From assembly GCA_013314865.1 (NCBI GenBank), contig JABUEV010000118.1:1-7275 (forward strand): a DNA stretch of 7,275 nucleotides, given 5' to 3'. The DNA comes from Bacteroidales bacterium (GTDB taxonomy: Bacteria; Bacteroidota; Bacteroidia; Bacteroidales; VadinHA17). Positions 1 to 4,932 of the stretch are shown in pieces (position 1 is the stretch's first letter; each line of letters begins with the position of its first letter). The position numbers were made by a program, and so were the translations under genes. Under the pieces are notes generated by a model. The model ran no database searches and was not told where the DNA came from. It worked only from the letters and a program-made list of their open reading frames with translations.

Positions 1-2
1 GA

Positions 3-728
3 GGAAAGGACGGCGGCGGGTTTGACCTTGACGGCGGAGTAACCAATTCCCTGATCCAGTATTGCCTTTCTTATGAAAATGAAGGTGCAGGATACGGATT
101 GTTTCAGTACCCCGGTGCATCGGACTGGGCAAATAACGTGATAAGATACTGCGTGAGCATTAATGATGCACATACTACAGAAGGTGCCGGAAGCTTTTTT
201 ATCTGGAACGGATCGGGCGAAAGCAGTCAGTTGACAGGTTGTTATATCTATAACAATGTAGCTTACAGTACTTCCGCACCTGTCATAAGCTTTGAGAATG
301 CATCCCTGCATGAAAATTTTGTTTTCAGCAATAATATCTTCATTGGAACCGGACAGCTTATAAGCGGCAAGAATTCAGGAAGCAGGTTTATTGGAAATAC
401 ATGGTGGAGTTCAGATGGTCCGGTCAGGTTTGGTGAATTCAAATCCCTTTCAGACTGGGCGAATGCAACCGGACAGGAAAAATTGCTGGCAGGAATTATA
501 GGGCTGCAAACTGATCCCGGACTTAGGGGCCCGTTCACAACAAACATCACAGATCCTTATATGCTAGTTGCACTCAAAGGATTTATGCTCTCTGATAACT
601 CACCCCTTAGGAACAAGGGAGTAGTCGTCAATTATCCCGAAGGATTTGAACCTCCTGCGGCAGATTTTTTCGGAAATCCTGTTCCCCGGGGTACCGCACC
701 CGAACCCGGAATTCATGAACTGAATTAA
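3..728 (+). CDS. Right-handed parallel beta-helix protein, 5'-truncated (C-terminal 241 residues)
   Basis: The reading frame is open from the first bases of the window to a TAA at 726-728, so the true start lies upstream; no internal start is needed. Seen: short Asn/Gly/Ser-rich strands in the pattern of stacked beta-helix coils, including GFDLDGG near the edge, then NSLIQYCLSYENEGAGYG, NNVIRYCVSINDA, GCYIYNNVAY, FVFSNNIFIG and SRFIGNTWWS. Two coils share an I-x-Y-C-x-S core with Cys at equivalent places, as expected for a stacked ladder. The tail ends in DFFGNPVPRGTAPEPG, similar to the closing segment of many secreted Bacteroidota beta-helix proteins (D-F-x-G-x-P...G). Known: this fold houses pectate lyases, polygalacturonases and other polysaccharide lyases or hydrolases. 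Inferred: an exported polysaccharide-active or polysaccharide-binding protein. The catalytic part is not assignable from this fragment. No C-terminal type IX sorting domain is visible; the protein stops right after the helix cap. The fold is well supported, the enzyme class is not. Confidence 0.8.
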   Translation, partial: GKDGGGFDLDGGVTNSLIQYCLSYENEGAGYGLFQYPGASDWANNVIRYCVSINDAHTTEGAGSFFIWNGSGESSQLTGCYIYNNVAYSTSAPVISFENASLHENFVFSNNIFIGTGQLISGKNSGSRFIGNTWWSSDGPVRFGEFKSLSDWANATGQEKLLAGIIGLQTDPGLRGPFTTNITDPYMLVALKGFMLSDNSPLRNKGVVVNYPEGFEPPAADFFGNPVPRGTAPEPGIHELN

Positions 729-764
729 CTTATCAGTAATTTGCACTCAGTAACCTGGTGCTTG

Positions 765-791
765 CCTTGAGAAAAATTGATCTTTTTCAGG
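765..791 (+). terminator. Weak hairpin after the beta-helix gene, possible terminator
   Basis: An imperfect inverted repeat starts 37 bases after the beta-helix stop codon. The arm CCTTGAGAAAAA (765-776) can pair with TTTTTCAGG (783-791) around a six-base loop if two bases bulge out. The core stem is A/T only and no clear U-tract follows, so it is a poor intrinsic terminator. It is listed only because it is the sole hairpin seen in the 164-bp gap. Confidence 0.15.
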
Positions 792-839
792 TAAAAAGAA
801 TCATTGTTTCAATTTTCATCACTTTTTAATCTGATTCAA

Positions 840-855
840 CAGTTATTCAGTTATC
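840..855 (+). repeat. Tandem 8-bp repeat CAGTTAT(T/C) upstream of the GH127-like gene
   Basis: CAGTTATT at 840-847 is followed directly by CAGTTATC at 848-855, so seven of eight bases repeat. The pair ends 37 bases before the ATG of the GH127-like gene, a position where a regulator could contact DNA or the 5' leader. Two copies of an A/T-rich octamer could also be chance. No recognisable Bacteroidota -7 element (TAnnTTTG) was found in this gap, so the promoter of the downstream gene is not located. Confidence 0.25.
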
Positions 856-892
856 TTAGGATTCCTGAAAAACCTGACCTTTTCCATTTAAC

Positions 893-3604
893 ATGAAAGT
901 CTATATAAAAGCATTTTTGCCAGGAATTATTTCTATACTGCTAATATGGCCTGATTCAGTTTTGTCAGCAGTATCTGAAAAAAATCTTGCACTTGTGGCA
1001 ACACCAGCGGCTTCTGCAAGGTTTGGAACCTCTCCGGGATTTCTAAATGACGGATTGACTCCGATGTCGCCAGGCTCCTCCCGCACCGGTGCCAACCGCC
1101 CGCAGCAAAGACCTGCCGGCCAATGGGTGCAGTACGAATGGTCACAGCCTGTGACAACTAATGGTATTGCTGTGTTCTGGTGGAACTTCGGGAATACAGT
1201 AAAGCTTCCCCATGTCTACAAGATTAAATACTGGAATGGCAGTGAATTTGTTCCTGTCACTAATCCTTCCGGACTTGGCCTGGTAAACGGAGAATTTAAC
1301 AGGACAACATTTGACCCTGTTCAAACTACAAGACTGAGGCTTGAAGTTGATTCAGCCGAAAGATTCCCCGCAACAATCCTTGAATGGCAGGTGTTCCAGT
1401 CACCAGGCTCTCCTGACCATCCGCCGGTGGTTAATGCGGGCATCGACCGGTCAGTAATTGTCGGAGGTAAAACCTATCTTGCAGGCTCTGTAAGATCAGT
1501 AACACCTGTCACAAAATTATTATGGCAAAAAAAATCCGGTCCGGGAGAGGTTAAATTCGAGGATCCCGGTAAGCTGACAACGACTGCAACATTCACTAAA
1601 ACAGGAAAATATATTCTTGAGATGACTGCCCATGAGGGAAGTCTCTATTCTTCTTCAGAACTTACAGTGAATGTAACTACTCCACCTCCAACTCAAAGGC
1701 TGGAAGTTGTATATACAAAACGTTACAAAATAAACAGCCCTTTATGGAACGACAGAGCTAAAGTTATAATAGTCAATTGGATACCATGGTGCATTGATCA
1801 GATTGAAAGGGATACGCTGACGCTTGGTTCCGGAGGGCTTGACAATTTCATCGAAGCAGCAAAAGCTCTTAGAGGCGAACCTCACGGCCGTCATAAGGGA
1901 TATGTTTTCTCGAATGCATGGGTTTACCAGACAATCGAATCGATGTGCATAGCTCTTATGGTTGATCCTCAGGGCGATAAGGAAATTATCAGAGCACAGG
2001 AGAAAATGAAATCTACCCTCGAGAAATGGATACCCGTGGTATTGTCAGCTCAGGAACCTGATGGATATATCCAGACCGCCTACACACTCAGGGATACATC
2101 CCGCTGGAAAGAGAGATGGTCTCCTGCCGCAAGGGGTAACCATGAAGGTTACGTGGCAGGATATTTCATTGAGTCGGCAATAAACCACTATACACTTACT
2201 GACGGAAGGGATAAAAGATTATACGAAGCTGCAAAAAAACTTGCTGACTGCTGGGTGGCAAATATCGGTCCGGGAAAGAAAGCATGGTACGACGGACACC
2301 AGGAGATGGAGCAGGCACTGGTGCGATTTGGACGGTTTGTGAATGATATGGAAGGCTACGGCAAAGGAGATAGCTACATTAAACTGGCAAAGTTCCTTCT
2401 CGACTGCCGCGGCGGGGGAAGTGAATATGACCAGAGCCATGTGCCGGTTCAAAAGCAATATGAAGCTGTCGGGCATGCTGTCAGAGCTGTGTATAACTAT
2501 TCTGCAATGGCTGATGTAGCTGCCGAAACCGGTGACATCGATTACCAGAGCGCAGTTATTTCACTCTGGGATAACCTTGTAAACAGGAAATATTATGTTA
2601 CCGGAGGAATCGGAAGCGGGGAGACTTCGGAAGGATTTGGTCCCGACTTTTCACTGCGCAACAATGCCTATTGCGAGTCATGCTCAAGCTGTGGACTCAT
2701 ATTTTTCCAGTACAAAATGAACCTTGCCTATCATGATGCAAAGTATGCAGACCTCTATGAGGAAACCATGTACAATGCATTGCTTGGAGCGCTTAGTATC
2801 GACGGCAGATACTTCTACTATGATAATCCGCTTAATTCTGCACGCCCGAGATATGCCTGGCATGTATGCCCCTGTTGTGTAGGCAACATCCCCAGAACTA
2901 TTCTGATGATACCCACATGGTCTTATGTAAAAAGTGATAAGGACTTATACGTGAACCTTTTTATCGGAAGCACTGTAAATGTCGGAATGGTCAACAGGAC
3001 AAATATTGAGATGGTTCAGAAGACAGACTATCCCTGGAATGGCAAGGTGGCAATAACCGTCAATCCCGCAGCTCCGGTTGAGTTTACCCTGCATATCAGG
3101 GTTCCGGACAGGAATACCAGTGCTCTTTATATGCCGACTCCAGTTGTTAAGGGACTTGCCTCACTGACAGTTAACGGAAAAAGTGTTCCGCAGAAAATTG
3201 AAAACGGATATGCCGTTATCACCCGGAAATGGAAAAAAGGGGACAAGGTTGAGTTTGAGCTTCCGATGCAGGTTCAGGTAATTACTGCTGATGAAAGGAT
3301 TGAAGCCGACAGGGGCAGGGTTGCCCTCAGATACGGCCCGCTGATATACAATGTTGAAAAGGCTGATCAGCCTGATATTGAAAAGTATATTGGGACAGGC
3401 CCGCTGAAGGCTGAATGGAAAGGTGACATGCTTAATGGTGTTATGGTTATCAGAGGGACATGGAATGACGGAACACCCCTTACTGCAATACCCAATTATG
3501 CCCGTAACAACCGCAATAAAATACCCGGTACATATTCACCCGGGCCAGCCGATCCTGCAGAAGGGTCAATAGTTTGGATCAGAAAGGAAGTGTTAAATTA
3601 TTAA
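893..3604 (+). CDS. Exported multidomain GH127-family (DUF1680) glycosidase, beta-L-arabinofuranosidase-like
   Basis: 903 residues, complete. The ATG at 893 gives a good signal peptide (Lys2/Lys6, hydrophobic 8-19, likely cleavage after VLSA near residue 26). Residues ~27-168 look like a discoidin/F5/8C carbohydrate-binding module, ~177-263 like a PKD/Ig-like linker module (PPVVNAG start), and ~270 to the end is DUF1680: an alpha/alpha barrel with DGYIQT (390-395), HEGYVAGYFIE (from H417) and EAVGHAVRA (524-532), then beta-sandwich. Known: the GH127 enzyme HypBA1 removes beta-L-arabinofuranose using a zinc-bound cysteine nucleophile. The equivalents seen here are Glu595-x-Cys597 and Cys661-Cys662, with Glu580 in the EGFG motif matching the conserved acidic residue. 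Odd: three further cysteines (594, 600, 659) give CESCSSC and CPCC clusters. The enzyme is much longer than a single-domain GH127 because of the added N-terminal modules. No type IX C-terminal domain is seen. Inferred: periplasmic or secreted trimming of plant arabinosylated glycans. The family is secure; the exact sugar is less so. Confidence 0.9.
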   Translation: MKVYIKAFLPGIISILLIWPDSVLSAVSEKNLALVATPAASARFGTSPGFLNDGLTPMSPGSSRTGANRPQQRPAGQWVQYEWSQPVTTNGIAVFWWNFGNTVKLPHVYKIKYWNGSEFVPVTNPSGLGLVNGEFNRTTFDPVQTTRLRLEVDSAERFPATILEWQVFQSPGSPDHPPVVNAGIDRSVIVGGKTYLAGSVRSVTPVTKLLWQKKSGPGEVKFEDPGKLTTTATFTKTGKYILEMTAHEGSLYSSSELTVNVTTPPPTQRLEVVYTKRYKINSPLWNDRAKVIIVNWIPWCIDQIERDTLTLGSGGLDNFIEAAKALRGEPHGRHKGYVFSNAWVYQTIESMCIALMVDPQGDKEIIRAQEKMKSTLEKWIPVVLSAQEPDGYIQTAYTLRDTSRWKERWSPAARGNHEGYVAGYFIESAINHYTLTDGRDKRLYEAAKKLADCWVANIGPGKKAWYDGHQEMEQALVRFGRFVNDMEGYGKGDSYIKLAKFLLDCRGGGSEYDQSHVPVQKQYEAVGHAVRAVYNYSAMADVAAETGDIDYQSAVISLWDNLVNRKYYVTGGIGSGETSEGFGPDFSLRNNAYCESCSSCGLIFFQYKMNLAYHDAKYADLYEETMYNALLGALSIDGRYFYYDNPLNSARPRYAWHVCPCCVGNIPRTILMIPTWSYVKSDKDLYVNLFIGSTVNVGMVNRTNIEMVQKTDYPWNGKVAITVNPAAPVEFTLHIRVPDRNTSALYMPTPVVKGLASLTVNGKSVPQKIENGYAVITRKWKKGDKVEFELPMQVQVITADERIEADRGRVALRYGPLIYNVEKADQPDIEKYIGTGPLKAEWKGDMLNGVMVIRGTWNDGTPLTAIPNYARNNRNKIPGTYSPGPADPAEGSIVWIRKEVLNY

Positions 3605-3670
3605 CAGAAAATATATTAGGATTACTGCATGTGAGCAGGTTGCTGATTGATAAAGTGTTAGTGATACAAA

Positions 3671-3686
3671 AATGTAAGATTACATT
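3671..3686. promoter_or_regulatory. Perfect 7-2-7 inverted repeat, candidate operator
   Basis: AATGTAA (3671-3677), the spacer GA, then TTACATT (3680-3686) form an exact dyad in the 102-bp gap, ending 20 bases before the ATG of the chorismatase-like gene. The arms do not extend further outward. The short two-base spacer is too tight for an RNA hairpin loop, so a dimeric DNA-binding protein site is the more natural reading. No matching regulator gene is in the window. Confidence 0.35.
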
Positions 3687-3706
3687 AGTAAACCAAAGAA
3701 TCTCTT

Positions 3707-4870
3707 ATGCGAAAGGAATTCAGAAGCTATTATCCCAAAACCAAAGGGAGTCCGTCTGATGAATGGATGCAATGCCTTAAGTCATTATCCGGGACATTAA
3801 CAGAAAAAATTTGTGTTTTAAAACTGAATATTTTTGCCGGATTATCTGATACACAATCTTACTATCACCTGAAAAGCAAGGTTTATGATTCACTCAAAGA
3901 ATTATTTGGCGGCCGGGTGCCTGCCTTCAGCCTTATTCTTCAGCCTCCTGAGGAATCATGGACTATTGCTGTTGAGGCACTCCTTCTTGATATCGAAAAT
4001 GAACTTGTATCTACAAAATATCTGGGTTCAATACCGTATGTTGTGGTTGAGTCAGGCACTATAAGAGAGATTTATGTTGCCGGCCTTGGCTCAGTAATGG
4101 AAAAAGATGGTACAAGAGACGCCGGTACCCTGGCATTTAATCAGATGATTGAAATCCTCGCACTTGAAAAAATGACAATGAATGATGTTGTGAGGCAATG
4201 GAACTATATCGGAGAAATACTTACAATAAACAGCCAGTGTCAGAATTATCAGATTTTTAATGAAGTAAGAAGTGAATTTTACAAGGCTTACCGGACATTG
4301 AAAAGTTACCCTGCCGCAACGGGTATAGGTATGCAGCTTGGTGGTGTGATTATGGATTTCAATGCTGTAAGGCTTGGTGAAAGAGCTGCAGTTTTTCCTG
4401 TAACCAACCCTCACCAGCTAAATGCATATGAATACAGCCAGAATGTACTGAAGGGTCTGCCCGACAAAGGCAAGCCACAGAAGAATCCTCCACAGTTCGA
4501 AAGAGCTCTTTTTCTATACCGGAATGGTCATGGAACACTTTTTATTTCAGGCACTGCCTCCATTATAGGCCAGGAGACAATCGGAGAGGACGATATTGAG
4601 AAACAAACCCTGGTCACAATTGACAATATCATGCAGCTGGCAGATACTGAAAGAGTAAGACAGCTAATAAAGGACAAAAGAATTAATGAAACAAAATTCC
4701 TTTTTATCAGGACTTATATCAAAAACAAATCTGATTTTGAATCTGTAAAGAAAATCTGCAATCAATATTTTCCGGGAGTGCCGGCTATATACATCCAGGC
4801 CGATATATGCCGTGACAATCTGCTAGTAGAAATTGAGGCAGAAGCAGAGGTCACATTCAGGGAAGATTAG
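3707..4870 (+). CDS. Chorismatase-like protein (FkbO/Hyg5/XanB2 type, RidA/YjgF fold)
   Basis: 387 residues, no signal peptide or membrane segment, so predicted cytoplasmic. Motifs resembling chorismatases occur in order: R163-Q-W-N-Y (163-167), NYQIFNEVR (180-188), YPAATGIG (201-208), SGTASIIGQET (281-291), and C368-R-D-N-L-L-V-E375-I-E377 near the C terminus, the last being RidA-like. Known: this family cleaves chorismate to pyruvate plus a dihydroxycyclohexadiene carboxylate (FkbO) or a hydroxybenzoate (Hyg5, XanB2), with two RidA-like halves fused in one chain; usual length is about 330-350 residues, so this protein is slightly longer. The ATG at 3707 is the first in frame and is used here; Met21 (3767) is a possible alternative start with no clearly better ribosome site. 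The gene lies 102 bp after the GH127-like gene and 62 bp before the GH31 gene, same strand, so co-transcription is possible. Odd: aromatic-acid chemistry is unexpected between secreted glycosidases. The assignment rests on motif memory; a divergent RidA-fold protein with another substrate is the main alternative. Confidence 0.65.
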   Translation: MRKEFRSYYPKTKGSPSDEWMQCLKSLSGTLTEKICVLKLNIFAGLSDTQSYYHLKSKVYDSLKELFGGRVPAFSLILQPPEESWTIAVEALLLDIENELVSTKYLGSIPYVVVESGTIREIYVAGLGSVMEKDGTRDAGTLAFNQMIEILALEKMTMNDVVRQWNYIGEILTINSQCQNYQIFNEVRSEFYKAYRTLKSYPAATGIGMQLGGVIMDFNAVRLGERAAVFPVTNPHQLNAYEYSQNVLKGLPDKGKPQKNPPQFERALFLYRNGHGTLFISGTASIIGQETIGEDDIEKQTLVTIDNIMQLADTERVRQLIKDKRINETKFLFIRTYIKNKSDFESVKKICNQYFPGVPAIYIQADICRDNLLVEIEAEAEVTFRED

Positions 4871-4871
4871 C

Positions 4872-4879
4872 TATATTTG
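4872..4879 (+). promoter_or_regulatory. Candidate Bacteroidota -7 promoter element (TAnnTTTG) before the GH31 gene
   Basis: TATATTTG fits the TAnnTTTG consensus of the Bacteroidota -7 element and begins one base after the stop codon of the chorismatase-like gene. Transcription would start near 4886, giving a leader of roughly 47 bases before the TTG start at 4933. No TTTG or TTG -33 element was found at the usual distance upstream, which weakens the call. If real, the GH31 gene can be expressed apart from its upstream neighbour. Confidence 0.25.
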
Positions 4880-4885
4880 ATTTTG

Positions 4886-4913
4886 ACAATTTTGGTTATT
4901 TGTCTTAAATTGT
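4886..4913. promoter_or_regulatory. Inverted repeat in the gap before the GH31 gene
   Basis: ACAATTT (4886-4892) and AAATTGT (4907-4913) are exact inverse complements around a 14-base spacer, and one further G-T wobble pair (4885/4914) can form. The site lies about where transcripts from the candidate promoter at 4872-4879 would start, so it could be an operator or a 5' leader hairpin. The arms are A/T-rich and the region is A/T-rich overall, so chance is a real alternative. It does not look like a terminator, since the stem is weak and no U-run follows. Confidence 0.2.
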
Positions 4914-4932
4914 TCCTGGTAAAGTTAAGGCA

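Noticed and set aside
3574..3759. Small + strand reading frame bridging the end of the GH127-like gene and the start of the chorismatase-like gene
   Set aside because: It overlaps both real genes in another frame, runs through the dyad, and its product has no recognisable features.
4091..4414. Minus-strand 107-codon reading frame inside the chorismatase-like gene
   Set aside because: It is fully contained in a well-supported gene on the other strand and shows no family motifs.
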